Source: Anaerotignum sp. (GTDB taxonomy: Bacteria; Bacillota; Clostridia; Lachnospirales; Anaerotignaceae). From it: a stretch of 50,641 nucleotides of DNA. Positions 7,484 to 15,937 of this stretch are shown here, piece after piece (position 1 is the stretch's first letter; each line of letters starts with the position of its first letter). The stretch spans positions 1-50,641 of the forward strand of contig JAQUSU010000007.1 of the NCBI GenBank assembly GCA_028710085.1, given 5' to 3'. The notes under the pieces were generated by a model, which saw only the letters and a program-made list of their open reading frames with translations, did not search any database and was not told where the DNA came from. The position numbers were made by a program, and so were the translations under genes.

Positions 7484-8215
7484 ATGGGTATAGCCGAATA
7501 TCTAAATATTATACAGCAGCTTGCACAAGGGATGCTGGCTACGCTGCTGATCTTTGTTTTGACCTTGGTTTTTTCTATGCCCTTAGGCCTTGTTGTGGCA
7601 TTTGGTCGTATGTCAAAGTGGGCACCCTTTGGGTTTTTAATTTCGGAAAATCCGCTGGAAGGGAAGGGGCTTCACAAATGGATTGGGGGCTTTCAGCCCA
7701 TTCAATTTCTGGCAAAAATATACATATCAATTTTAAGGGGTACGCCCTTAATGCTGCAGCTTTTGGTGGTTTATTTTGGCCCTTACTATGTTTTTGGTAT
7801 TTCTTTAAGTAAAAGCTATCGAATTATTGCGGTTTTGCTAGGTTTTTCCATTAATTATGCAGCGTACTTTGCTGAAATTTATCGTTCGGGCATTGAATCC
7901 ATCCCCGTTGGTCAGTATGAGGCTGCTGCGGTGTTGGGATATAATAAATACCAAACCTTTTTTAAGATTGTTTTCCCACAGATGGTGAAGCGTATTTTGC
8001 CGCCTGTTACCAATGAAATTATCACCTTGGTAAAGGATACGGCCATGGCCTTTGTATTAACCTATACGGAAATGTTTACCTTGGCAAAGCAGATTGCCGC
8101 TGCGGAAAAAACCATTATTCCTCTATTTATTGCAGGTGCATTCTATTTTATTTTTAATGCGGTAGTTGCATATTTAATGGAACAGGTGGAACGATCCCTG
8201 AGCTATTATCGATAA
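7484..8215 (+). CDS. Amino acid ABC transporter permease
   Basis: A 243-residue His/Glu/Gln/Arg-type permease with about five membrane helices ('MLATLLIFVLTLVFSMPLGLVVAF' first). The EAA loop that docks the ATPase is visible as 'EAAAVLGYNKYQTFFKI' around residues 146-162. An extra polar stretch of about 20 residues ('SENPLEGKGLHKWIGGF') sits between the first two helices. 'SILRGTPLMLQLLVVYF' is the family's conserved second-helix motif. ATG 7484 follows a GGGGG-type SD. It lies 13 bp upstream of the ATPase gene. The overlapping 134-aa ORF at 7408-7812 is a shadow of this gene. Confidence 0.93.
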   Translation: MGIAEYLNIIQQLAQGMLATLLIFVLTLVFSMPLGLVVAFGRMSKWAPFGFLISENPLEGKGLHKWIGGFQPIQFLAKIYISILRGTPLMLQLLVVYFGPYYVFGISLSKSYRIIAVLLGFSINYAAYFAEIYRSGIESIPVGQYEAAAVLGYNKYQTFFKIVFPQMVKRILPPVTNEIITLVKDTAMAFVLTYTEMFTLAKQIAAAEKTIIPLFIAGAFYFIFNAVVAYLMEQVERSLSYYR

Positions 8216-8227
8216 GGAGGGAAAAGG

Positions 8228-8989
8228 ATGAAAGTTTTAGAAATCAACAATTGTAGTAAAAAATTTGGTGATAATGAGGTTTTGAAGGATATTTCCCTCT
8301 CTGTTTCTCAAGGACAGGTGGTATCTATTATTGGCCCCTCCGGTTCAGGAAAATCCACGTTACTGCGTTGTGCAACCTTGCTGGAAACAATGGATGGGGG
8401 AGACTTAAATTATTTGGGGGATTATGCTGCAAAGGCGGATGAGAGTGGGAAATCCGTTTACAGCGATGGGAATAAAATTCAGGAAATTAAAAAGCATTTT
8501 GGTCTTGTATTTCAGAATTTTAACTTATTCCCCCATTATTCCGTGATGAGAAATATCACAGAGCCGCCGATTTTAATTGGAAAGCGTCCCAAGGAGGAGG
8601 TTTTTGCAGAGGCAAGAGAGCTTTTGGCAAAAATGGGTCTTTCAGAAAAAGAGGATGCCTATCCATTTCAGCTTTCCGGCGGTCAGCAGCAGCGTGTTTC
8701 CATTGCCCGCGCTTTGGCAATGAACCCGAAAATCCTATTTTTTGACGAGCCAACCTCTGCCCTAGATCCGGAGCTGACGGGGGAAATTCTCAAGGTAATT
8801 AAGGATTTGGCGGCGGAGCATATGACAATGGTAATTGTAACCCATGAGATGTCCTTTGCAAGAGATGTATCTAACCATATTATTTTTATGGATGGCGGCG
8901 TGATTGTGGAAGAGGGCACTCCCGAAGAGGTCATCAACAATCCTAAGCAGGAGCGAACAAAAGCCTTTTTGGGACGTTTTCAACAGTAA
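8228..8989 (+). CDS. Amino acid ABC transporter ATP-binding protein
   Basis: A 253-residue ABC ATPase of the polar amino-acid (GlnQ/HisP) class. Visible motifs: Walker A 'GPSGSGKST' (residues 36-44), Q-loop '[11 protein letters not shown]', signature 'LSGGQQQR', Walker B '[13 protein letters not shown]' and switch His in 'VIVTHEM'. It powers uptake through the adjacent permease on the cytosolic face of the membrane. ATG 8228 has the SD 'AAGGAGGG'. An insertion after '[19 protein letters not shown]' makes it slightly longer than typical GlnQ. The racemase gene follows by 12 bp. Confidence 0.96.
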   Translation: MKVLEINNCSKKFGDNEVLKDISLSVSQGQVVSIIGPSGSGKSTLLRCATLLETMDGGDLNYLGDYAAKADESGKSVYSDGNKIQEIKKHFGLVFQNFNLFPHYSVMRNITEPPILIGKRPKEEVFAEARELLAKMGLSEKEDAYPFQLSGGQQQRVSIARALAMNPKILFFDEPTSALDPELTGEILKVIKDLAAEHMTMVIVTHEMSFARDVSNHIIFMDGGVIVEEGTPEEVINNPKQERTKAFLGRFQQ

Positions 8990-9001
8990 GGTGGAGGATT
9001 T

Positions 9002-9820
9002 ATGGAAATTGAATTTATTAAAACCAGCCCCACTGAAAATATGACAATTTTGGTGGAAACCCTGGTTCCTGAGGAACAGCAACTCGCTGTGGCACAAAAG
9101 CTAATCGCCTACAATAGCGTTTACGCTGAGCAGGCGGGCTTTATTCAGGCCCCGAAGGATAAACGGGCAGCAAAGGCTTTGCGCATGATGGCGGGGGAAT
9201 TTTGCGGAAATGCAACCCTTTCTTTGGCGGCATGGCTTATGGAGCAAAAGAATATGCCAGTGGGAGGTTGTGAAACTCTTTTATTGGAGATTTCAGGCGC
9301 AGAGGAATTAGTCCCTTGTGAAATCCAAAGGGAAGAACAAGGATATTTTGGCAAGATAGATATGCCCTTGCCCATTTCTATAAAATGGGAAGAATTTCAG
9401 TTGGAAAAAGAAACGCTGCATTTGCCCGTGGTACGCTTTGAAGGAATATGGCATGTGATTGTGCAAAGAGAAATTTGGGGTGAGGCTGCCAAAACGAAGG
9501 CAGAGCAGGCCGCTGTAATTTGGACAGAAAAAATGCCTGAGGCTTTTGGGATACTGCTTTGGGATGAAAAAACAAGGCAGTTGGAGCCCTTGGTTTGCCT
9601 GAAGGGCACCAGCATAATTTGGGAAAGGGGCTGCGGAAGCGGAACCTCAGCAATTGGGGCTTTTTTAGCAGCTGAAGCTGGAAAGGACGTTTCTTTGCAG
9701 TTGAAAGAGCCGGGCGGCACCATGGGCGTGCAGGCTTCTGTGAAAGAGGGGAAAATAGCTTCCTTGCAGATTTCGGGGCATGTGTCTATTGTAGCCACAG
9801 GGAAAGCATACATATGGTAA
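9002..9820 (+). CDS. DapF-fold amino acid racemase/epimerase-like protein
   Basis: A 272-residue protein with the two-lobed diaminopimelate-epimerase fold. Both catalytic cysteine positions are present: C68 in 'GEFCGNATLS' and C211 in 'ERGCGSGTSA'. These enzymes are PLP-independent two-thiol racemases. The Asn/Arg pattern around C68 differs from true DapF (CGNG.R), so a related branch such as the CntK or HisR histidine racemases is more likely than DAP epimerase. Position as the last gene of an amino-acid ABC importer operon supports action on the imported amino acid. Start ATG 9002 has SD 'AGGTGGAGG'. Which amino acid it inverts is inference only. Confidence 0.75.
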   Translation: MEIEFIKTSPTENMTILVETLVPEEQQLAVAQKLIAYNSVYAEQAGFIQAPKDKRAAKALRMMAGEFCGNATLSLAAWLMEQKNMPVGGCETLLLEISGAEELVPCEIQREEQGYFGKIDMPLPISIKWEEFQLEKETLHLPVVRFEGIWHVIVQREIWGEAAKTKAEQAAVIWTEKMPEAFGILLWDEKTRQLEPLVCLKGTSIIWERGCGSGTSAIGAFLAAEAGKDVSLQLKEPGGTMGVQASVKEGKIASLQISGHVSIVATGKAYIW

Positions 9821-9827
9821 AATAAAA

Positions 9828-9865
9828 AAAGGAAGTGCTATGATCAAGTGAATAGCATTTCCTTT
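9828..9865. terminator. Bidirectional terminator between racemase and csrA
   Basis: AAAGGAAGTGCTAT pairs with ATAGCATTTCCTTT around a 10-nt loop. A-rich and T-rich flanks allow it to serve both convergent operons. Confidence 0.75.
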
Positions 9866-9871
9866 CTGTAA

Positions 9872-10096
9872 TTACTTATCAAACATTTTTTTAAACAAAT
9901 TAACTGAGTCGCCAGATGAGGATAATGCTTCTTGGTTATTCATCATGGCAAGCTTCAGTTCTTCTCGAACAATTGTAATATCTTTCGGCGCTTCAATTGA
10001 AATTTTCACCTTATCGGAGGCAATATCTTGTATTGTAATTTTAATATCTTCGCCTATATAGATTGATTGACCAATTTTTCTTTGCAATACCAGCAT
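9872..10096 (-). CDS. csrA: Carbon storage regulator CsrA
   Basis: A 74-residue protein starting 'MLVLQRKIGQSIYIGEDI' with 'VKISIEAPKDITIVREEL', the invariant CsrA core. It is an RNA-binding translational repressor; in Gram-positive flagellates it represses flagellin synthesis and is antagonised by FliW. The C-terminal tail (residues 50-74) is longer and Ser-rich compared with the minimal CsrA. It lies 1 bp downstream of fliW, the usual partner-switch arrangement, and is the last gene of the leftward flagellar block. The SD 'AAGGAGG' overlaps the end of fliW. Confidence 0.97.
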   Translation of the reverse strand: MLVLQRKIGQSIYIGEDIKITIQDIASDKVKISIEAPKDITIVREELKLAMMNNQEALSSSGDSVNLFKKMFDK

Positions 10097-10097
10097 A

Positions 10098-10541
10098 TCA
10101 ACCCTCCTTATGTATCAGTTCATGAAAGGGATATTTAAAGGGATAATCTGAATTATCCAAAATAATTTGTTTTGCCAATCTGCTTTCCGTATTCACAACG
10201 ATAGGACATCTTAAATTTGCTGTACTTTTAGGAATATCATCCTGAAGAACACAAATATTATAAACTGCAAGGGCATTCGTGTCACTCAGTTTTAAGTCAT
10301 GAATGTCTGTTTCCGTAAGAGAAACATTGTAATCGGGCATAAAATTATATGGATTTATCATCACAAAAGCAATATCTGCTTCACTGATACTTTGAAGACA
10401 AACAGGAGAGCTGTCGTTGTTTTCGAATTTGATTAAAATAAATTTTTTATAGCTTTCAAATCCAAAAAGGCCATGCTCGAATAAAATCACATCATTATCT
10501 TCATATTCCATTTTTGAAAAATATTTTGTTTCCAGTTCCAT
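10098..10541 (-). CDS. fliW: Flagellar assembly factor FliW
   Basis: A 147-residue FliW with the typical 'ILFEHGLFGFESYKKFILI' N-terminal segment, 'MINPYNFMPDYNVSL' and a conserved C-terminal 'DYPFKYPFHEL'. FliW binds flagellin and, when free, sequesters CsrA, coupling flagellin translation to export. It is directly upstream of csrA and 17 bp after the DUF6470 gene, so co-transcription is likely. Confidence 0.96.
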   Translation of the reverse strand: MELETKYFSKMEYEDNDVILFEHGLFGFESYKKFILIKFENNDSSPVCLQSISEADIAFVMINPYNFMPDYNVSLTETDIHDLKLSDTNALAVYNICVLQDDIPKSTANLRCPIVVNTESRLAKQIILDNSDYPFKYPFHELIHKEG

Positions 10542-10558
10542 TTATTCACCTCATTTTG

Positions 10559-11164
10559 TTATGCTCTTAAATCGGTAGTCGGAACATATTCGGGATCTGC
10601 ACTAGGTGGCACATAAATTGGGCCGCCAATATATTCAATGACAACATCAGGCTGTTGCGTTACTGAAATTTCAATATTTCCAGGAACAAATTGGAAATTT
10701 CCATTCATGACTTTCCATTCAAAATTAAGCTTATCCAGCTCATATTCGATAGTTATTTCCGGTTCAGACCAATTTAATTCAGGCCTTGCGGTAGGCGTAA
10801 AGGCAATTCCCACATTCGTATTGACATCTGTTTTTGATGCCGCAATTTGTCCGATTACATCCTCGCCAATTTTTGCATTTAAAAACAATTTTCCCTCTTG
10901 TGCATATGTGGCTGTGGCTTCATATGCAGCCGTTTTCCCCTTTTTGGCAGCGTCTTGTATGCTTGTTCTGACCGTTGGATTTATGGAATTATAGCACTCG
11001 AAGGAATCGATGTCTAATTTGATGGGATCGCTTTTAATTTTGAGTCCGCCAGCATCTCTGGAAATCTCCACCTGTGCATTTGAATTGTTATATTCCAACC
11101 GTGCATTGTTAACCTTCAATTCAAATTTCAGAGGTACTGAAGTGATTTTTAATAAAGGATCCAT
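10559..11164 (-). CDS. DUF6470 family protein in the flagellar operon
   Basis: A 201-residue soluble protein with no signal peptide. It starts 'MDPLLKITSVPLKFELKVNNARLEY' and ends with a Pro-rich tail 'GGPIYVPPSADPEYVPTT'. The alternating beta pattern and its place between flgL and fliW match the DUF6470 family, found at this position in many Clostridia and Bacilli. The function is not established; the tight operon position suggests a role in late flagellar assembly or secretion. SD 'AAGGAGGGG' precedes ATG. Confidence 0.8.
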   Translation of the reverse strand: MDPLLKITSVPLKFELKVNNARLEYNNSNAQVEISRDAGGLKIKSDPIKLDIDSFECYNSINPTVRTSIQDAAKKGKTAAYEATATYAQEGKLFLNAKIGEDVIGQIAASKTDVNTNVGIAFTPTARPELNWSEPEITIEYELDKLNFEWKVMNGNFQFVPGNIEISVTQQPDVVIEYIGGPIYVPPSADPEYVPTTDLRA

Positions 11165-11193
11165 CGAAATTCCCCTCCTTAATTAGTTATTTT

Positions 11194-12186
11194 TTAGTTC
11201 ATAAAATCAATAAAAGATTGACTAAGAATACTGGTTCCTACCTTTAGGGCAGCATTATATGCATATTGTGCCCAAGTATTGTCCGTAATGGCTTTTTCCA
11301 AATTTACGTTTTCTACGGAAACAATTTTGTTATTCAGCGTACTTTTATTATCCTCTAAACGTGTCTGGGTAGATTCAAGGAAACTGCTCTTTGTTCCCAA
11401 AGTGGTAAGAAAATCGGTAAGCTTGCTTTTGGCATCAGTAAATTGGGCACTAAGGTCGTCTAACGTATCCCCGTCAATAGGGTCTTTTTCCAGTTCATCC
11501 GCAATCGTACCAAGTAAATTTACAATGTTATTATCCATGCCATCGCTTTGTCCGTAGCCAAGGGCGTTTAGTCCGGAAATAGCAGTATTAAAGGCGCTGT
11601 TGCTATCTAAGGTTCCGTCTGTATAGGTTAAGCCAAAGCCTAAATCCACATAAGTTTTCGCATTCGCCATTTCCTTTAATTGTGCTTGAACATCAGCGTC
11701 TGTACTGGAAACATCAATTCCAAGGTATTCCAGCTTTCCGTCTACCAGCTCAAACGGAGGCTCATCGGTTGTTTGTCCGCCAAAAAGAAAGGTATCTCCC
11801 AGCTTTGAGTTGGCAGACGATACAATGGATTCTTGCATTTGTCTGAGGCTGGATGCAATTGTTTTTCGTGATTCTAGGCTTGAAGTGCCGGTAATGCCCT
11901 GTAAAACTAGAGCATTTGCTTCTTTTGTAATGGTACTCATCTGTTGCGTACTGCTATCAACGGCATCGAACTGGGAAATAACGGTTTTAACGTTTTCAAT
12001 ATGATCCTCAGTATCAAGATATTCTTTTCTTAATTTATAGGCAGTTGCCGCAGAAGCAGGATCTTCGGAAGCCGTGCTGAATTTTCTTTTTGTAAGAACA
12101 CGGTTTGAAGTTTCATTTAACTCATTGCTAGCCTTTGAAAGGTTTGTTTGATAATTGCGTAATACCTGAGTGGTTGTAATTCTCAT
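11194..12186 (-). CDS. flgL: Flagellar hook-associated protein 3 FlgL
   Basis: A 330-residue hook-filament junction protein. The flagellin-like N-terminal coiled segment 'MRITTTQVLRNYQTNLSKA' and C-terminal helix around 'NVNLEKAITDNTWAQYAYNAAL' are conserved. The supplied ORF starts 36 bp upstream (12222), inside flgK; ATG 12186 is preferred because it has SD 'GGAGT' 9 bp upstream and gives the canonical N-terminus. It is exported by the flagellar type III apparatus and sits between FlgK and the filament. Confidence 0.95.
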   Translation of the reverse strand: MRITTTQVLRNYQTNLSKASNELNETSNRVLTKRKFSTASEDPASAATAYKLRKEYLDTEDHIENVKTVISQFDAVDSSTQQMSTITKEANALVLQGITGTSSLESRKTIASSLRQMQESIVSSANSKLGDTFLFGGQTTDEPPFELVDGKLEYLGIDVSSTDADVQAQLKEMANAKTYVDLGFGLTYTDGTLDSNSAFNTAISGLNALGYGQSDGMDNNIVNLLGTIADELEKDPIDGDTLDDLSAQFTDAKSKLTDFLTTLGTKSSFLESTQTRLEDNKSTLNNKIVSVENVNLEKAITDNTWAQYAYNAALKVGTSILSQSFIDFMN

Positions 12187-12205
12187 TGAAAGCAACTCCT
12201 TTTCA

Positions 12206-13768
12206 CTATCTTCCAACAACACCCATTTTATTAATCAAGGTGTCTAATGCTTCATCTAAGGTTGTCATTAATCTTGCTGCTGCTGCATAGGATTGTTGAT
12301 ATTTTATGAGATTCATTCCTTCTTCGTCTAAGCTGACCGATGAAACAGAGCTTTTAGCATCTGTAATTTCATTTGCTACAGAAACATAGTTATCCAATAG
12401 AGTCTGTGTGGATTTAACATCAATGCCTAAGGTAGTGTTCAGGTTGGAAATAAATTCATGAAAAGTACCTTCGAACATGGGAGCATCATCTTCGTCTTTA
12501 AAGGTCTGATCCGCCTGGAGGGCGCTTATCATTTTTAGGATATTGTCATTTTCGCCGGAGGCAGGTGTGCTTTCGTCTTCCGATACAGATGCAGTAATGC
12601 CGTATTCAGAGTCTTCCCATCCGGAAGCAACACAGATATTTTTGGCTGTAATCGTTCCCCCACCTGAGGCGGCAAACAGATTATGTAAATCTGCCTCGGC
12701 TGTGCCAGCAGGGAGATTTACATTATTAAGGTCATTGAAGGTGGAGGCTAATTTATTTGCCATAAGGTCTAACATTTCTTGGTAGTAACCAATGCCCCGA
12801 AATGAATTGGTTGTATCATCAAATTCTCCGGAGAAATTTAAAAATTCCAAGTTGCCTTTCAAGGAACCGCTTTTAAGCTTATCAAAAACATTTTCGCCAA
12901 TTACTTCAGTTTCAGCTGCATTCTTAATAAGATTTCCCTCGCTGTCAACGATATTAAGCTGTGTTGTTCCGGAGGGAATTTGAAATTCCACATGATCCAA
13001 ATGATTCAAAAGGTTGATTGTATTATTTTCACTGACCAAATCTATTTTTAATTCATCAATTGTCACGTTGTCAGTAAGGTTTGTGGTGACATAGGAAACA
13101 TCAATATTCACATAGCTTGCCAATTCATCAATCAGAGTATTTCTTTCATCCATCAGCTCCAAAGCTGGGGTACCGTTTACTTGTCCGTCTTTAATAGACT
13201 TATTCAATTCCGTAATGTTTGACAGGATATTATTAATTTCAGGAATATCAACCTCTGTCAAGTTATATTCTTGGTTGGAACGAATGGTTTCCAACTGCTT
13301 TGCACACTGGTTTAAATATGTAGTTAAAGAACTGGCGGAGGACTTCACCATGTTTTCATATTCCTCACTGGTAACATTTCCGGAGAGCTTTTGGAGCATC
13401 GTGGAAAGGTCACTAAGCTGGGTTTGAATACCATCTTCTGCAACTTCGTCCAAGACGGATTCAATTTCCTCAAGCCCTGCCAATTTTACGTCGGCCTCGC
13501 CAACCTTTGAAACTTCATTTCTGAAGCGAATGTCAAGATAAGGGTCTCTTACCTGAGAGATGCCTGTAACTAAAGAACCATAGCCCACGTTAGATACAGA
13601 AGCATAACGCCCTGAGTTTTGCAGGTTTAAGCTTATCTGATCAACCACCTGTCTTGTATAACCGCTGGTACTTACATTTGAAATATTTTGGCCTGTTACA
13701 TCCAATCCGTATTGGCTTGCGCGAAGACCTAATTGGGCAGTTGTAAACCCGGCAAATGTTGAACGCAT
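12206..13768 (-). CDS. flgK: Flagellar hook-associated protein 1 FlgK
   Basis: A 520-residue protein with the rod/hook N-terminal motif 'GLRASQYGLDVTGQNISNVSTSGYTRQ' and the C-terminal 'DEEGMNLIKYQQSYAAAARLMTT' helix shared by axial flagellar proteins. It forms the hook side of the hook-filament junction. ATG 13768 follows the SD 'AAGGGGGG'. It is 32 bp downstream of flgN, whose product is its likely export chaperone, and 19 bp upstream of the real flgL start. Confidence 0.97.
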   Translation of the reverse strand: MRSTFAGFTTAQLGLRASQYGLDVTGQNISNVSTSGYTRQVVDQISLNLQNSGRYASVSNVGYGSLVTGISQVRDPYLDIRFRNEVSKVGEADVKLAGLEEIESVLDEVAEDGIQTQLSDLSTMLQKLSGNVTSEEYENMVKSSASSLTTYLNQCAKQLETIRSNQEYNLTEVDIPEINNILSNITELNKSIKDGQVNGTPALELMDERNTLIDELASYVNIDVSYVTTNLTDNVTIDELKIDLVSENNTINLLNHLDHVEFQIPSGTTQLNIVDSEGNLIKNAAETEVIGENVFDKLKSGSLKGNLEFLNFSGEFDDTTNSFRGIGYYQEMLDLMANKLASTFNDLNNVNLPAGTAEADLHNLFAASGGGTITAKNICVASGWEDSEYGITASVSEDESTPASGENDNILKMISALQADQTFKDEDDAPMFEGTFHEFISNLNTTLGIDVKSTQTLLDNYVSVANEITDAKSSVSSVSLDEEGMNLIKYQQSYAAAARLMTTLDEALDTLINKMGVVGR

Positions 13769-13800
13769 GAAGGTTCCCCCCTTTTTTCTAAGATTAAAAT

Positions 13801-14250
13801 TTAAGCAAATCTATTTTTAAAATTTTTCCCAGAGGGGACTTGTTCCATGTCTGGGTTTATGCCTAATTTGCTGAGCTTTGTGTTGACTACATGTAAATTC
13901 ACATCAAGTGCAGTTTTTACGCTGTCGTTTACGGCATTAAAATCAGCGGTTGCCTGTTCAAGCATTGCAAAGAGTTCTTTGCTTTCTTTTTTTTGCTCTT
14001 CTGGAAGCAAGGCAATAATTTCTTTGAATGAGCGGTTTTCATAACCCAAAGCAGCTTGAACCTGCTCGCGCTTTTTATCCAGACCCTTTAATTTTAAAAC
14101 CTGAACCTGCTCGTTTTTAATGCATGCGTTTAATGTATCCAAATCTTTAGAGGTCACAGCCTTTAGTTTGTCTTTTTCAACGAAACTAAGGGCTTTAAAA
14201 AGCTCGATTAAGCTTAAAATAATTTGATTAAAATCAACAATGGTTGTCAT
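13801..14250 (-). CDS. flgN: Flagellar export chaperone FlgN
   Basis: A 149-residue helical protein ('LSLIELFKALSFVEKDKLKAV', 'LEQATADFNAVNDSVKTALD') with the heptad-like pattern of FlgN chaperones. It ends with the FlgN-type tail 'SKLGINPD...NRFA'. FlgN escorts FlgK and FlgL to the export gate. The position flgM-flgN-flgK-flgL is the standard clostridial and bacillar order. Confidence 0.88.
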   Translation of the reverse strand: MTTIVDFNQIILSLIELFKALSFVEKDKLKAVTSKDLDTLNACIKNEQVQVLKLKGLDKKREQVQAALGYENRSFKEIIALLPEEQKKESKELFAMLEQATADFNAVNDSVKTALDVNLHVVNTKLSKLGINPDMEQVPSGKNFKNRFA

Positions 14251-14271
14251 TTTTTCTCATTCCCTTTCTGG

Positions 14272-14577
14272 TTAAGAAAGCAACATATTTTTTGCAATTT
14301 GGTCAATATCAATTTGATAAGTGCCTTCTTCAATTTGTTGTTTCAAATCGGCTATTTTTTGTTGGGAACAAGGCGCAGCGACTTCTTTTGTAAGGCGGTT
14401 TTTCAATTCATCAACAAAGCTGGGCTGCTCTGCCTTTTCAATTTTTGCGCTGATAATGATTTCATCGCAGTTTTTTGCCCGAGAAACAGTATTGCTCTGG
14501 GAAATAGGCTGCGAAGTTTTTTCTTTATTTATATTGGTAGACTGCATATTAAAAAAACTATTCAGACTGACTTTCAT
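14272..14577 (-). CDS. flgM: Anti-sigma-28 factor FlgM
   Basis: A 101-residue protein. The C-terminal half contains the FlgM sigma-binding helices ('DEIIISAKIEKAEQPSFVDELKNRL', 'IADLKQQIEEGTYQIDIDQIAKNML'), while the N-terminal half is Asn/Ser-rich and disordered-looking. FlgM holds sigma-D inactive until hook completion, when it is exported. ATG 14577 has SD GAAGGAGAA. It is the first gene of the flgM-flgN-flgK-flgL-DUF6470-fliW-csrA unit, with a sigma-D-like promoter directly upstream. Confidence 0.92.
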   Translation of the reverse strand: MKVSLNSFFNMQSTNINKEKTSQPISQSNTVSRAKNCDEIIISAKIEKAEQPSFVDELKNRLTKEVAAPCSQQKIADLKQQIEEGTYQIDIDQIAKNMLLS

Positions 14578-14624
14578 AATGATTCTCCTTCAATGTTTAA
14601 CAGAATAATTATACACTTAAATAT

Positions 14625-14632
14625 ATATCGGC
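14625..14632 (-). promoter_or_regulatory. Sigma-D (sigma-28) promoter -10 for the flgM operon
   Basis: GCCGATAT on the minus strand matches the sigma-D -10 consensus GCCGATAA at 7 of 8 positions. It lies about 48 bp upstream of the flgM start. The -35 region is AT-rich but lacks a clean TAAA at the ideal 15-bp spacing. Late-class flagellar genes are normally sigma-D controlled. Confidence 0.6.
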
Positions 14633-14670
14633 ATGTAAGCTGTAATAATAATATATATTAAGGATAAAAA

Positions 14671-14700
14671 TTTAAAACACACCTTTTTCAAGGTGTGTTA
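14671..14700 (-). terminator. Terminator between cheB and flgM
   Basis: AACACACCTT pairs perfectly with AAGGTGTGTT around a 4-nt loop, with a T-rich tail on the minus strand. It lies 5 bp after the cheB stop and separates the chemotaxis and flgM transcripts. Confidence 0.85.
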
Positions 14701-14704
14701 AGCT

Positions 14705-15757
14705 TTACCGTTCAAGCGTAGAGAGATGCTTTCGTAAAACAAAGGGGATGTTTTCGAATGAAGTCTCAGTGCAAACAGCACCAATGTTTTTTGCCACCAT
14801 AGGCATTCCGTAAACAACGCAGGACTCTTTGCTTTGCCCAATGGTGTAAGCGCCTTGCTTACGCATATTCAAAAGCCCTTGTGCGCCGTCTCGGCCCATT
14901 CCGGTCATAATGATACCAACGGCGTTTTTTCCGGCGACCTCCGCCACGGAGTTAAATAGAACGTCAACGGAAGGCCTGTGCCCGCTTACCTTTTCTGCTT
15001 GATAACATTTTACAACGTAACTCGCGCCGATTTTTGTAAGCTTCATATGATAATCACCTGGGGCAACCAAAATAAGACCGGTTTTAATGAGATCGCCGTC
15101 AGCAGCCTCACGCACCTCCATCTTACAAAGACGGTTTAACCTTTCGGCATACATTCTTGTAAATCCCGCAGGCATATGCTGCACAATCAAAATACCCGGT
15201 GTATCTTCGGGCAAATCCTTAATTACAGGAATGGTTGCCTCAGTTCCCCCTGTGGATGCACCCAAAGCAATAATCGTTGCGTTTGTGAGCATAGAAGGCT
15301 TGATTGGGGCAAAATTGGGGGCTGACCTTGTTACGATTGTACTTTTATTTATAGTTGGAGTTACCTTTGCACGGCTGGCTATTTCGATTTTTGACGCAAG
15401 TTCATTGATAAAGGCAGAAAGGGTATCGGTTTTGGCTAGCTCCGGTTTTTTCACAAAATCTACCGCACCTGCGGCCAACGCATCGAAAACGCTAATATTG
15501 AGGGAGGACACCAAAACAACGGGAATTGGATGATCCGGAAGAAGCTGTTTTAAAAGCTCAATACCGTTTAGCTTTGGCATTTCCACGTCGAGGGTTACAA
15601 CGTCGGGCTTTAGCTTCGGTATTTTATCTTTTGCTTCAAAAGCATCCCTTGCATATCCCAAAACCTCTATATTGCTAAATTCAGCAAGCTTTTTTGTAAG
15701 AACACCTCGAAAGAACAAGGAGTCGTCAACAACTAATATCTTGATTTTTTTATTCAT
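14705..15757 (-). CDS. cheB: Chemotaxis protein-glutamate methylesterase CheB
   Basis: A 350-residue two-domain response regulator. The receiver (residues 1-120) has phospho-acceptor D57 in 'DVVTLDVEMPKLNG'. The C-terminal methylesterase (about 160-345) shows the catalytic Ser in 'GASTGGTEA', His in 'VQHMPAGF' and Asp in 'GMGRDGAQG'. When phosphorylated by CheA it removes methyl groups from chemoreceptors. It is the last gene of the cheAWRB unit and is separated from cheR by a 178-bp repeat-filled gap. Confidence 0.97.
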   Translation of the reverse strand: MNKKIKILVVDDSLFFRGVLTKKLAEFSNIEVLGYARDAFEAKDKIPKLKPDVVTLDVEMPKLNGIELLKQLLPDHPIPVVLVSSLNISVFDALAAGAVDFVKKPELAKTDTLSAFINELASKIEIASRAKVTPTINKSTIVTRSAPNFAPIKPSMLTNATIIALGASTGGTEATIPVIKDLPEDTPGILIVQHMPAGFTRMYAERLNRLCKMEVREAADGDLIKTGLILVAPGDYHMKLTKIGASYVVKCYQAEKVSGHRPSVDVLFNSVAEVAGKNAVGIIMTGMGRDGAQGLLNMRKQGAYTIGQSKESCVVYGMPMVAKNIGAVCTETSFENIPFVLRKHLSTLER

Positions 15758-15783
15758 TCAAAGCTACCTTTCTTTTTCAACAA

Positions 15784-15937
15784 TTAGGGCAACACCGCAC
15801 AATGCTCTATAGCTGCCTTGCGCCCCATCTGCTTGTATCCTTTCCGTCAGTCTGTACAAAAATGCTTATTAATATATCCGGTAATTAGGGAAATGCTGAT
15901 TCATTCTGTTCGCCTTGGATGAATCAGCACTTCCTTA
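15784..15937. repeat. Composite MITE-like palindromic repeat between cheR and cheB
   Basis: The left part (15784-15866) begins TTAGGGCAACACCGCACAAT and matches the left half of the element at 21186, including 'CCGTCAG.CTG.ACAAAAATGCT'. It then switches to a separate dyad, TTAGGGAAATGCTGATTCAT with ATGAATCAGCACTTCCTTAG (15885-15937), whose right end overlaps the cheR stop codon. Both parts share TTAGG...CCTTAG ends. Confidence 0.7.

Noticed and set aside
7408-7812. 134-aa plus-strand ORF overlapping the ABC permease
   Set aside because: It lies in another frame of a clearly conserved permease and has no recognisable domain or SD.
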